Shown here: piece after piece, positions 11,804-21,926 of the stretch
How the letters are laid out: every line of letters begins with the position of its first letter
Position numbering within the stretch: the stretch's first letter is position 1
Assembly: GCF_026745355.1 (NCBI RefSeq)
Contig: NC_079209.1
Span: 19,444,987-19,508,986 of the forward strand
Source of the DNA: Beta vulgaris subsp. vulgaris
Lineage: Eukaryota > Streptophyta > Magnoliopsida > Caryophyllales > Amaranthaceae
Direction of reading: 5' to 3'
DNA length: 64,000 nt
Program-made: the position numbers and the translations under genes
Notes under the pieces: generated by a model
What the model saw: the letters and a program-made list of their open reading frames with translations, nothing else
Database searches by the model: none
What the model was told of the DNA's origin: nothing

Positions 11804-11950
11804 TCGAAATAAATTCAAATCACTTTAATAGCGTACATCAGTATTGCTGCGCGCGAGAGTTGAAGTGCTCGGGTTGACTTTAATAGCGATACATCAGTAT
11901 TGCTGCGCGCGAGAGTCGAAATAAATTCAAATCACTTTAATAGCGTACAT
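11804..11950. repeat. Compound local direct repeats
   Basis: A 35-bp unit (11804-11838) recurs at 11916-11950. A second, overlapping 36-37-bp unit (11824-11860) containing TTGCTGCGCGCGAGAG recurs at 11880-11916 with one inserted base. The interleaved order suggests template switching during repair next to the BSL-like capture. Confidence 0.8.
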
Positions 11951-12399
11951 GGTCTTATTCATATTTTTATTTTTATATATTAAGAAAAAAAAATAGAGTC
12001 AAAGTTTATATATGTGAATAGTAGCTAGCAAAATCAAAGTATTACACTTAAAAAGAAACAAATGTGGTAGTTATCACTTGCAGAAATGGTAGTTATCATT
12101 GTTAGTGTAAAAAAGGATAGTGTTTTTATTCCTAGCTAGCTAGTAAACATGCACACCCTCGTATATAAGAGCCTAAGAGGAAATGCAATAGCCAACAAGT
12201 ACTTGCTTTAATGGTTGAAAAGGCATATATATCTCTTTACCAAGTACTCCGTTGATCAACCTGTAACGTACAGATCTCTTTTATATTGATGTAGATATGG
12301 CCATATGGGTACAAGTCTAACTCTAAAAAGAAAAAGAAAAATTGAAAGAGGAAAACAATTGTTGCATTGCTTAAGCTTTTTTTAATCATCGACCACCTT

Positions 12400-13030
12400 T
12401 AAATTAAACTAAGTTGAGGTCATTAAGCTTTATGCATTTGAAAACTGAAAATATATAATCGACGTAAAATAAGTTAATAGTGGATTGGTTCAAGGTATAT
12501 ATCTATGTGAATCGATAAGTTAAATCAAGACAACAATACTCCATTTAAGTTAATCGTTAACAAGTTATATTCAATTTGAAACTCATGTATCTTAGTCAAA
12601 TTGAAAGAAATTGATGTTACATTAGATGTATCAACATGTAAGGCGATAAACTATTTCAAGATAATAACAACAATTTTCTACTTAAGTTAATCATCTTTAA
12701 GTTGCATTCATTTCGGAACGAAAGCATCTAATTCAATTGCAACAAATTTGGAACAATGTAACTTAGCAGATCGGTTCAATATAACAATACTCCGTTTAAG
12801 TTAGTCGTCTCTAAGTTGAATTTATATTGAAACTCAAAACAACTACCTTGACAGTACCCTAAGTTTAATTCAAGATAATAACAATACCATACTTAAGTTA
12901 ATCACTTTAAGTTAAATTCATCATGGAACCAAAAACATCTAATTCAGTTGCAACAGATATAGAACATTGTAACTCAATAGATTAGTTCAACATAACAATG
13001 CTCCATTTAAGTTAATCATAACATATAATG
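12400..13030. repeat. Degenerate tandem repeats, period about 115-240 bp
   Basis: Several diverged copies of a block containing TTAAGTTAATC, then TTTAAGTT, then GCATCTAATTCA or similar, then a GCAACA word, run through the CACTA-2 interior. The copies are old, and similarity is clear only in short words. Confidence 0.5.
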
Positions 13031-13516
13031 AGGTTTGTTAAATTCCTGTATCATTTTGCACATTAACAATATCTTAATTGATTAAATCTTATTGCTTATT
13101 AACAAGATCTTGATATGAAGCCTATAAGTATCGATCAAGAAAACCTATGGCTTAAACCTCATTGATACAATAATACATCAATATAAGTATACTGTTATAC
13201 TATATTTCACGTAAATGACTCGATTATTTGCTATATAAGTAAATCTCACTACTACAAAAAAGGCCAAGAAGACCATTTATAGGAGACCTGTGAAGGTTAC
13301 CAACACATTTCTTAAACATAGCAAACCATTTATTATCAAAAATCAGTCTCTTATGTTTTACTATTTGAGTTATTGTGAAAGCTTTTGTGAGATAGGAGAC
13401 TGCTTCTCAGTAAAACCGGTTTCCTTGACATATTTCAGTTTTTTTTTGTTACAATTTCTTCAACATAATACTAGTGTACATGCTATACACTCTACTTATT
13501 GTGAGATAAGAGACTA

Positions 13517-15732
13517 TCTATTACTATATACTAAAAGAGAAAACATGGTTCAGTTTTTTCCCCCCAAAATTGTCCACGTGGCATGTTTATGTTCATTATT
13601 TTCCCGCTTCATGTTTTACCTTATTCTTTGAAGCGTAAAAAGAAAAAGTAGTCTGACTATTTGACTTATCATCATTTCCAATAGAAGTTACTCTCCTTTC
13701 TTTTCTTTAATTACTCTCCTTTTCCTCTGCCTTCATGTTTCTTCCGGTCTCTCCTTCTTCCTTCTCCATTATTCAATCTTGAAAACCCAAAAAAATTATA
13801 TTAGGTCTCAATCTTTTTGGTGAATAAAACTTTGTTTCAAGATTTTTTATGTTAATACTATTGAAATTTGATGCGAAAATTAAACAAGTGAATCGATGAG
13901 TTGTTTTTGCTGAAATTAGTAGTGATAAAATCCGCCCCGCAAAATCTGATACTTTCATTTGTTTTCCAAGCGCAAGTTGAAGATTGATCTTGATGATTAT
14001 GGGTATGTTTTTTTTTTTTTTTGTGAAATTTATATATTTAAAATAGTATTCTTAGAAATTTTGGATTTTTCTTGGTTGATGCTAATGACGTTGAAATTTT
14101 GGTGAATGAGTTATATGAAAATCGCTTTTAGGGATATCTCACCATTTTTACTATTTAATTTCTATTACTGGATCTTAATTTGGGGTAAGAACCCAATAAG
14201 GAAAATGATATTTTCCTCCTTTTTCCAGTCTACAACTTCACTCATTCATTAATGTTAAAGTTTGGAAGGAAGATAAAGAACCCACTTTGTTCCTGTCTTT
14301 TACTTTGCTCACTGCCTCCTAAAATTTATTTTGAGTTGAATTTCGTTATACTCTTATGAGTTTATGGTTTTTGGGTTATTTTAAGCATATGTTCTTCTAA
14401 ATTTAAATTGTTTTTATTTTTTCTGATTTTGAGCAACCTCTGAACAAGATATCATCTAATACCTGAAATGTGTATTAGGAAAATTATCTGGATGAATGAT
14501 GATGGAGTAGCAAGGAGAAGTTCATCTTTATAGTATTTTTTAACAATCCATTCCACTACATTTACCAATTTATTAAAACTTTTACAAATAGATCGTCATT
14601 GAACGGTTCTCTATTCAGTTGGAAAATATAGAAATAGGTAGGATGATTTCGAATCAAGGTCAGATTAGGCATATCATGGAAGTATCTAACCTGATGTTAT
14701 TGAGAAGGCTGAAAGCATCTTTAACCTGAGGTTAGAGAATGACATTATTGGTATAAGCAACAGGTCATGTAATACCCTATTAAGTGGTTGCCTATCTTGT
14801 GGAGATACCTTGAAAGCTGAAAAATAATATAGGTTAATGCGCCAGAAGAATTATGAAGTTGAATCTTCTTTGATAAAAAGTTGGACCCCATTGTTAGGTC
14901 CAGCAAGAAAGTTGTTCAGAAATTTGTGACCTCAATATTATCTCCAGAACAAAGAGAGATTTTGGTGGGTTTGCTGCTGGGTGGCTTGCAGATTGAGTAT
15001 TCAGGGGAAAAGAAGCTACATTTTGTCTGTTTCAAATTCAAGGATAAATCTGATGCGAACATTCCATCTTAAAAAGACACATATACATCAAGTTCCATGA
15101 ATGGCTGCAACATTCCAACGGCTCATTAGATGATAATATTGATATCCCTTCAACATTCTTGACAGTCCCACATACTTGCTTTAGTTTCTATGCTCATCAG
15201 TTCTAAGAAAATGGGAGGCAAAGCATTCCCAAACTAATTCACCGGTGGTTGTCACCACGTGTTCTTGCTTACTGGTTTATGTATGGTGGATATATAGCAC
15301 CGAATGGAGACATTTTATTGAAGTTGAAAGGAAGCAAAGGTGATTTGGAGAGGGTGTTTAAAGCATTGAGATCAAAATCATTGGAGTTCAGGATAAAGCA
15401 AAAAGGCAAGGTGTTTGTATCTAATTTTCCTTCTACTTCATCTATTGTATAAGGAGTTTATTATTCTTCTACCTTCTTTATTGTATCTAATTATATTTAT
15501 GGAATTTTAAAAACTGAATAGTATTTATATATTATTAATATATTTCCAATCTTTCAATTTTCAAAAATAATAATACAAAATTATAATTTATATGTATCAA
15601 TAATACATAATATATGCAGTATTTAAGTTGTATTTGAAGTTAGATTTTTTTTTACCACTATAAATGAGGATTTTAGAAAATCTTAAATTATAAGTATTTA
15701 AAAAAACGTGCATCGCACGGGTGTTAATCTAG
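13517..15732 (+). mobile_element. Helitron-2: non-autonomous Helitron, 2.2 kb
   Basis: Starts TCTATTACTATATAC after host A (13516). It ends with a hairpin (CGTGC 15707-15711, loop ATC, GCACG 15715-15719) and terminal CTAG (15729-15732) before host T (15733). TC...CTRR ends inserted between A and T, with a hairpin 10 bp or more from the 3' end, define Helitrons. No Rep-helicase is present; an OTP51-like gene fragment fills its 3' half. About 13560-14830 holds no frame I can name. Confidence 0.9.
14834..15425 (+). pseudogene. OTP51-like fragment (LAGLIDADG-containing PPR protein) captured by Helitron-2
   Basis: The plus strand reads QKNYEVE, then KFVTSILSPEQREILVGLLL, then after a frame shift SFYAHQF and IPKLIHRWLSPRVLAYWFMY with DILLKLKGSKGDLE. 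This matches, from memory, the C-terminal LAGLIDADG region of the plant chloroplast splicing factor OTP51, a PPR protein needed for intron splicing in the chloroplast. LSPEQREILVGLLLG is the first LAGLIDADG helix. Stops and at least two frame shifts are present and the PPR repeats are missing, so it is a dead fragment. Similarity fades after about 15425. Confidence 0.85.
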
Positions 15733-15996
15733 TTTCTATCTAAAACTGATTTCCTTGGAATAATTTAATTCATTTTTTTTAACAAAATACTATATACTAT
15801 ATCTATACGTGCTATTTTTTATTTTTTTTTAGAATTGTTTTCCCTCCTTGCAGCAACAAATAAGGGAACATACCTTTTAAAAAAAAAACAATACCAGTTG
15901 TTTTCCCTCTCTTTAACTTCATTCTCGCTGCCCCTCTCTCTCTCTCTCTTGTTTTTGCCAAATTCTAGGGTTTTGCTGAGCTTCCAAGATTCTCTC
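15733..15996 (+). promoter_or_regulatory. Probable captured 5' leader/promoter-proximal region of the UBC fragment
   Basis: A CT-rich tract (about 15905-15955) and TTCTAGGGTTTTG-type leader sequence stand just before the UBC-like ATG at 15997. CT-rich leaders and AGGGTTT motifs are common near plant transcription starts. The capture therefore seems to include leader sequence. No clear TATA box was assigned. Confidence 0.45.
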
Positions 15997-16065
15997 ATGG
16001 CATCAAAGCGTATCCTCAATGAAGTAAAGGATCTCATAAAGATCTTCCGACTTCATGCAGTGCTG
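15997..16065 (+). pseudogene. Captured first exon of a UBC8-group ubiquitin-conjugating enzyme E2 gene
   Basis: The ATG at 15997 opens MASKRILNEVKDL, nearly the invariant start of plant UBC8-group E2 enzymes (MASKRILKELKDLQ). A one-base loss then shifts the frame, and the shifted frame gives KDLPTSCSA, again as in the family. The exon ends at 16065 before a donor GTAAAT in the expected place. The catalytic UBC fold with its active-site Cys is absent. Only the first exon and leader were captured. Confidence 0.88.
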
Positions 16066-17235
16066 GTAAATTCTCTATTTCTCCTCCATTTTTCGTCTTT
16101 CCTTCATCTTCAAAGTTTTTCGCTTTTGTAAATTACATCTCAAATTCGATGAAATTCGTTCCCAATTTTAGGAGAATTAGTTAAATTCATTATTTAAACT
16201 TTGTTGTCGCTGCATTATCACTTCTAGTTATATGCGAAAAACAGGTTAAATTCATTATTGAAACTATGTTGTTGCTGCATTATCACTTTTAGTTAAATTG
16301 ATTATATCTGTTTAAATGCAACAAATTTTGTTTATAAACTGTTGTCTTTGCATTGATTAATGAAAGTGATAATCTTTTCACAATTTGTCGTACTTTTATG
16401 CGAAACGTTCGACTTTTTCACAGTGCATCTATACTTGGTCTTTCTGCCTTGTTACTTACTAGAAGAAATTATAAATAGGACACTCTATATGTTTGTCTTG
16501 TATGTGAAAAAGAATGTGTTGAATGGTGTCGAGAATATATAAAAAGAAATAGTTGAAGGAGAATGTAGAGGAGTTGACATTGGTTCTGCCGCTCTGCGTT
16601 GCTTGTGCTGCATAGTTTAGTTTGAGGAAGAGTTCGTTGTCGAATTTTCTGGGTGAACCTTTTTAATCCATGTGGTCTCCTATGTCACACTAGCAATATA
16701 TGTTCAGATTACTGAGCTTGGCGTGCATGTGTATCTTTGTGCTTGTGCTTGCTTCATTGCGTGATTTACTCCTTATCTGAAAAGGTTTGCTTCTGCCTGC
16801 TTATACTGTCGACTGAGTGTGTCGTTTCCTTTTCACAGTGCTGGAGCATCTGTTGGCTAATTGAATTAGGAACACATTTTTGAGGCAATGTATTTGATTT
16901 CATATTGCTTCACAGGTAACTATATTCAAGCAGCGTGCTAGTAGATTGGCATCCCTCAATGCAAAGCTAATTGGTAGAGTTGGTGACTTCTGGTATATAT
17001 ATATAGTGGGGTTGTTTTTCTCTCTTGAATCTACTTTAATATGTTTGTTTATAGGTAATGATACTTATATTTAACCTTTTAGCTATGTCCAAGAAGGGCT
17101 TCAGCTTGGGTAGCTTTTTGGCAATAGATTCACAATAACTCTTAGGTAAGATGTCATTTATGGACTCCTTATGTTATCTCGAAACTTAATTTTCAAAAAT
17201 GTCCTAACATTCATGTCATGAAATTGTTTTTCATG
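16066..17235. other. CACTA-2 interior between UBC and NDUFS7 fragments
   Basis: AT-rich, intron-like plus-strand sequence. At about 16918-17000 a short exon-like segment after TTCACAG reads TIFKQRASRLASLNAKLIG; I do not recognise it. Nothing else is clear. Confidence 0.35.
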
Positions 17236-17406
17236 GTCTATGACCAGCCCCGATGGGTTATATCTATGGGAAGTTGTGTAAATGGAGGTGGATATCTGTC
17301 CCTGGTTGCCCATCAACAGTTGAGGCCTTGCTTTATGGACTTCTGCAGCTACAGATAGAAGAAAATTAACAAGCGCAAGGATTTACTTCACTTGTGGACC
17401 AAGTGA
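17236..17406 (+). pseudogene. Captured 3' exon of NDUFS7 (complex I PSST subunit)
   Basis: Reads VYDQPRWVISMGSCVNGGG, then after an internal loss PGCPSTVEALLYGLLQLQ, then after another shift NKRKDLLHLWTK and stop TGA at 17404-17406. These are the conserved C-terminal segments of the 20-kDa Fe-S subunit of mitochondrial complex I, which holds the N2 cluster. The Cys of SMGSC and of PGCP are present. About 19 residues (the family's YYHYSYSVVRG region) and MPE before PRW are missing. The fragment cannot be functional. Confidence 0.9.
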
Positions 17407-18800
17407 GCACATTCTGCTTATATTCCTTTAACATTGCTACATTTTGGCAAGATACTAATCAGTGTAGTATATGCCGGCTTGTTATGGCTAAGGGTCATTC
17501 ATGATATCTGAAGAAAGCGCCTTGAAATTACTCTAAACTATGATGCCCAGTTGCGGTTTTTTATTGTATCTAATGAGAGGTTTATATGTTCTTTTAGTTT
17601 TCTCAGTTCCAGATTTTTAAAAACAAATTGAAACTCTATATGTTATTTTTCTTTCTGGCTAAAGTGAAGCTATCCTTTGGTTTTGTGTCTGGTTTAAGGA
17701 TGAAGAGAACCTTTGATAAAAATTCAGTCTTCTAATAAGATTCTGAAACTTTGTATGTTTAGTAGTATATTTTTAGGATACATTCGCTTGATCTCCTGTA
17801 TTCAGTAGTTTTTTCCCCTTCCTTTTCAAGGACTTAAATTTTTGAACTTTGGTAGTTTGAAGAGAGTTTTAGATTGACAACAGTAATTTCAACTATGGCC
17901 GGTATCCTTAAGGTATCCTCTACCTTTATGCTAGTTAGTAATCTCTCCTATATGTTCCTTTTATTTTTTTAGGAGTTCTTTCAGAGTTTTTTGTTTTGGT
18001 TTTCAGATTGTTTTGTTTTTGGTTTTCAGATTTGTAAGGAGTTGTTTCAGATTGTTATTTGTCATTTCTTTTAAGTTTGTTGTATTTTTGGTAATTATTG
18101 TAAGACTATGATGTTTATTGAATATATGAATTTAATGGATAGTTTATTGGAGTTATTTTTGTGTTGTAATTTTTGTTGAGAATTACTATAATATTTAAAT
18201 TTCAAAAAAAAAACTTAAGTAGTTCATCAAATGTCTGAAAAATTATATTCGAACTCAAATTAAAGTATGTGTAAGCTACAAAATTGAAATTTATAAACTT
18301 ATAGTAGTGAAATTAGTCATTACCTAACCTTGAATTTTTATGGAAGATTCAACTTTCTTCAATTTCTTTTCTCTGACTTTTGTAGTAGTGAAATTGTGAA
18401 AATTGTCTTTTATGAAAATTCAGTTTATCAGTTCTCAATTTTCTGTTCTCATAAACAATTATTTTCAACTCAATTTAGTTCAGTTCAATTTAATTCAATT
18501 CAGATATTTTAATCTGAAACCAATCTGATTCAACTTGATATAATTTGAATAGTACCTACACCCGACATCTGATATAATCCGAATCCGCCACAATCCGATA
18601 TTGAAAGCCCCGAAATCCGAGTTGCCACAAAAAAAGACTATCCGAAATCAAAATAATATCAACCCGTAACAGTCGTCTATACAATAAGATCCGTCAATGT
18701 AAATGGGTGAATTTAACATATTTTTTTTTAACCTTACATTATTATTTAATAAAAAAAACAGTAAATTATTATTGGAATTTTAATATCTATAATAAACTAT
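17407..18800. other. CACTA-2 interior, captured 3' flank and AT-rich DNA
   Basis: Follows the NDUFS7-like stop and may include its 3' untranslated sequence. Short direct repeats of TTTTGTTTTGGTTTTCAG-type occur at about 17990-18030. No frame worth naming. Confidence 0.4.
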
Positions 18801-18829
18801 TGTTTATTTGTGGAACTTGTGAGTGTGTC

Positions 18830-19401
18830 GCTATGAAATATTATATGACACTAAATACATTGCTTTAGAGATAGCTAACTAAATTTGATGCTAAAAAAAT
18901 TGGCTTTAGAGACAACTAAATTCATGTGACGTTAAATACATCGCTTTAGAGACAACTAACTACAGTTGATGCTGAAAAAATAGCTTTAGAGACAACTAAA
19001 TTCATGTGACACTAAATACATGGCTTTAAAGACAACTAACTACAGTTGATGCTGAAAAGAAATGGCTTTAGAGACAACTAAAGTCATGTGACGCTAAATA
19101 CATGGCTTTAGAGACAACTAACTACAATTGATGCTAAAAAAATGGCTTTAGAGACAACTAAATTCATGTGATGCTAAAAATATGGATTTAGAGACAACCA
19201 ATATTCATGTGATGCTAAAAACATGATTTTAGAGGCAACAACACATTCTGATGCTGAAATGTATCTTTAGAGGCACCAGAATATACTTGACACTAAAAAC
19301 CATATACTTTAGAGGCAACCATGTTTATGTGATGGTAAAAGGGGGTTTTAGAGGCAAGTCGGCCAAATGATGTGCCTCTATAGCCAAATTTTTTTGTAGT
19401 G
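18830..19401. repeat. CACTA-2 right subterminal repeats
   Basis: At least nine copies of TTTAGAGACAACTA or TTTAGAGGCAAC at about 60-base spacing, alternating with GTGACGCTAAATACATGG-like words. They mirror the left end. Spacing and number are typical of CACTA subterminal arrays. Confidence 0.85.
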
Positions 19402-20899
19402 ACTGATCTTCCACCTGGCAAAATTGCAATAGGTTGCAAGTGGTTATACACCACTAAATATGACCCTCAAATGAATACTACTAGACATAAGTCTAGGCTA
19501 GTGATTCTTAGAAATAGGCAAAAGTATGGCATAGATTATGCTGAAACTTTTGCTCCTGTAGCAAAATTGACTACTGTGAGGGTTCTTCTTGTTGTTGCTG
19601 CCATGGAGGGTTGGCATACACATAAGATGGATGTAAAAAATGCCTTCATCCATAGAGAATTGGAAGAAGTGGTGTACATGAAGTACCCACCAGGTTATGA
19701 AGGAGAAGGGTTTAGGTTTGATTCTCATCTCAGGGGGGAGAATGGAAGTAAACCTCCTAGCAACAAGGTGTGCAGATTGCTTAAATCTCTCTATGGATTA
19801 AAGCAAGCACCAAGGCAATGGTTTTCTAAGCTAAGACCAGTTTTGATAAAAAAATGGCTTTACACGATCAAGAAATGATCATTCTTTGTTCACTAAGGTT
19901 GGTGAATCAACATTTATAACAATCCTTGCTTATGTTGATGATCTAATTCTAACAGGGAATGATATGAAGGCTATCTCTCAAGCTAAAACTTTCCTTCATA
20001 AGGAATTCAAGATGAAAGATATGGGGAACTTAAGTTACTTCCTTAGAATTGAAGTAGATAGAACCGCTCAGGGCATTTTCTTATCTTAGAAGAAATACAT
20101 CAAGGATCTTCTTACTCAGTATGCTATGACTGGATGCAGAACATTAAACCTTCCTGTGGAAACTCATGTCAAGCCCCTCTCCACTGTAGGAACTCTTCTC
20201 CCACATCCTGAGATCTATTAGAGACTCATTGGGAAACTTATCTACCTAACTCTCACTAGGCCAGACATTGCCTATACTGTGCATGTTTTAAGTCAATTCA
20301 TGCATAGTCCCACATCTGTTCACTTTCAAGCTATAAAAAGGGTGTTAAGGTACCTAGCTGGATCACAAGATCAAGGTATTCTTCTTGCCTCTAAATTAGG
20401 AGCTCAGCTTAAACCTTTTTGTGACAGTGACTGGGCAGGATGCCCAAATACAAGGAAATCCACTTCAGGGTTCTGTATTCTTCTTGGCAAGTCTCCTATT
20501 GCATGGAAATCTAAAAAACAAACTGTGGTGGCAAGATCAACAGCAAAAGCAGAGTACCGGTCCATGGCTATGGCTATTTGTGAAGTCATGTGGGTCAAAG
20601 AACTACGCAAGGAACTAGGGCTGAAGCATCTTGGCTCTACTCTTATTATATGTGACAACCAGGTTGCACTAGCTATTGCAGCAAACCCTGTGCATCATGA
20701 CAAAACCAAACATGTAAAGATTGATTGCCATTTCATTAGAGACAAGGTAGCTGAAGGTCATGTCAATCCTACCTATGTGCCTACTACTGAGCAACTTGCT
20801 GATGTTTTAACTAAAATTCTGACTACTGAGCAACACAAGCAACACTTAGTCAAGCTGGGAGTTCACACACTTCAATCAGTCTCCTCAGTCTCAGCTTGA
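19402..20899 (+). pseudogene. copia-1 reverse transcriptase and RNase H
   Basis: Continues the RT from 7838: TDLPPGKIAIGCKW, GIDYAETFAPVAKL, MDVKNAFIHRELEE, SLYGLKQAPRQW. After a frame shift near 19880 come the catalytic AYVDDLILTGND (about 19929-19964) and KDMGNLSYFL. Stops at 20087 and about 20218 interrupt the frame (both look like CAG to TAG). RNase H follows in 20279-20899: FCDSDWAGCP, KSTSGFC, ARSTAKAEYR, HVKIDCHFIRD. The frame ends with TGA just before the polypurine tract. Domain order and motifs are standard copia. It is inactive as it stands. Confidence 0.92.
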
Positions 20900-20906
20900 G
20901 GGGGAG
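20897..20906 (+). other. copia-1 polypurine tract
   Basis: TTGAGGGGGAG directly before the 3' LTR start; this is where plus-strand DNA synthesis is primed. Confidence 0.85.
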
Positions 20907-21247
20907 TGTTGAGATCCATGGCCCAACATGGTCTCAATTTACATTTACAACCCAATATTCTTGCTTAGTCTCCAAGCATCAATACTGCTGCTGCAATACC
21001 ACGGTACTGATATTAATGTCTTTCGTTTGTCGCTAATACTGGTATTTAGGCCGTTATTTTTGTTTGATCCAAGAAGGATTCTAGGACACTTGTCATCATG
21101 TGAATGGTGTGTGTAGTCTGTAATCATGAGCATCAGTGTATTTATGTAGTAGAGAAAGAATGTAAGAGGCATTCAGAAATATGGAATGAAAGAGAGAGTG
21201 ATAAGTTTATTACTGCTAAGCATGAATCATTCTTGTCATTGTTTTCA
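20907..21247 (+). repeat. copia-1 3' LTR
   Basis: 341 bp, TGTTGAGATCC to TTTTCA, followed by target duplication CATAC at 21248-21252. Its first part matches 8-267. Confidence 0.92.
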
Positions 21248-21252
21248 CATAC

Positions 21253-21840
21253 TCACCATCAGCTTGATCATCATGATACTCACCATCAGCGTCATAATTA
21301 TACTCACCATCAGCTTCACTCTCATATTCTGGATCACTATTGTTCTCTTCACTTCCCTCCCTGCCAATCAGAACCCATCTCAATGGACTTTGTGGTCTGG
21401 GGTCTTCCCATTCATAACCCTCGGGAACATTTTTCGCTTTAGACCTTGATCTAATTTGTGGTGAAGGTTCAGTAGTGTTTGAGATTGGTTCTTTAAGGGT
21501 AGTTTCATCTTTATGATTTTCAGTTGAATCAATGTGATCTACAGTCTACAGATGGTGGGTGGTAGCTTTGGTATTAGTGCTTTTTGAGGAAGCCCGATCT
21601 CGGGTAAGTTTTATCATATTTTGCTCAAATTCGAAGCCGAGGGACCACAATTGCTAACTTGGCAACATGTTAGACATGGGTAATAGTTTTTTCTTTGGGC
21701 TTGGGATGATCAAGGGGCTTTTCTATTAATGTAACCTCATCATCCTCGCTTTCATTTTCTAATCCAATCTTTTTCTTAGGGCTACAACTCCTAGGCCCTC
21801 TTTTTGGGGGTAAATTCCTTTTCCACCCTCTTATTATTAA
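21253..21840 (-). pseudogene. Degenerate charged/acidic coding-like sequence, interrupted by copia-1
   Basis: Minus-strand frames with stops read KKKIGLENESEDDEVTLIEK, then RSRSKAKNVPEGYEWEDPRP, then three ADGEY repeats (DPEYESEADGEYNYDADGEY). Acidic repeats of this kind occur in the N-terminal parts of some MULE-type transposase proteins, but I cannot assign the family. copia-1 inserted in this sequence: CATAC is at its left border (3-7) and at 21248. The part beyond lies outside the window, left of position 1. Confidence 0.4.
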
Positions 21841-21926
21841 CAATCTCCTATACTAGTATACAACTAATTGTATATACTATATAGCCTCTAGAAGCACATC
21901 CGGTTCTAGACAATGTAGAACATGCG

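Larger units (their letters stand above)
13247..18390. mobile_element. Candidate third CACTA-type element nested in CACTA-2
   Basis: CACTACTACAAAA at 13247 and its exact complement TTTTGTAGTAGTG ending at 18390 give a 13-bp inverted match. Flanking triplets (TCT and AAA) do not match, so insertion is not proven. If real, this element rather than CACTA-2 carries the UBC-like and NDUFS7-like fragments and the Helitron. Confidence 0.35.
7839..19401 (+). mobile_element. CACTA-2: 11.6-kb Pack-type CACTA element
   Basis: Starts CACTACAAAAAAAAC at 7839 and ends TTTTTTTGTAGTG at 19401, with the 3-bp duplication ACT at 7836-7838 and 19402-19404. The insertion is in the copia-1 RT frame. Both ends carry subterminal repeats (TTAGAGGCAAC-like). 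I find no transposase. The interior instead holds exon-like pieces of unrelated host genes on both strands, a nested Helitron, and degenerate repeats. It would have to be mobilised in trans by an autonomous CACTA relative. Strand is nominal. Confidence 0.9.
8..21247 (+). mobile_element. copia-1: Ty1/copia LTR retrotransposon, interrupted and defective
   Basis: Plus-strand Ty1/copia element. The 5-bp sequence CATAC lies just before the 5' LTR (3-7) and just after the 3' LTR (21248-21252), so it is the target-site duplication. Domain order is protease, GAG-pre-integrase, integrase, RT, RNase H, which is copia order. Two CACTA elements sit inside it (1402-7727 and 7839-19401). The 5' LTR-to-gag part and the integrase-to-RT part are deleted, and several stops are present, so it cannot move on its own. 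Confidence 0.93.

Noticed and set aside
14881..15452. LAGLIDADG-like segment considered as a homing endonuclease
   Set aside because: The flanking residues match the plant OTP51-type splicing factor, the frame is broken, and it lies inside a Helitron with nuclear-type context.
20404..20658. Minus-strand frame opposite copia-1 RNase H
   Set aside because: Shadow of the RNase H frame with its clear motifs.
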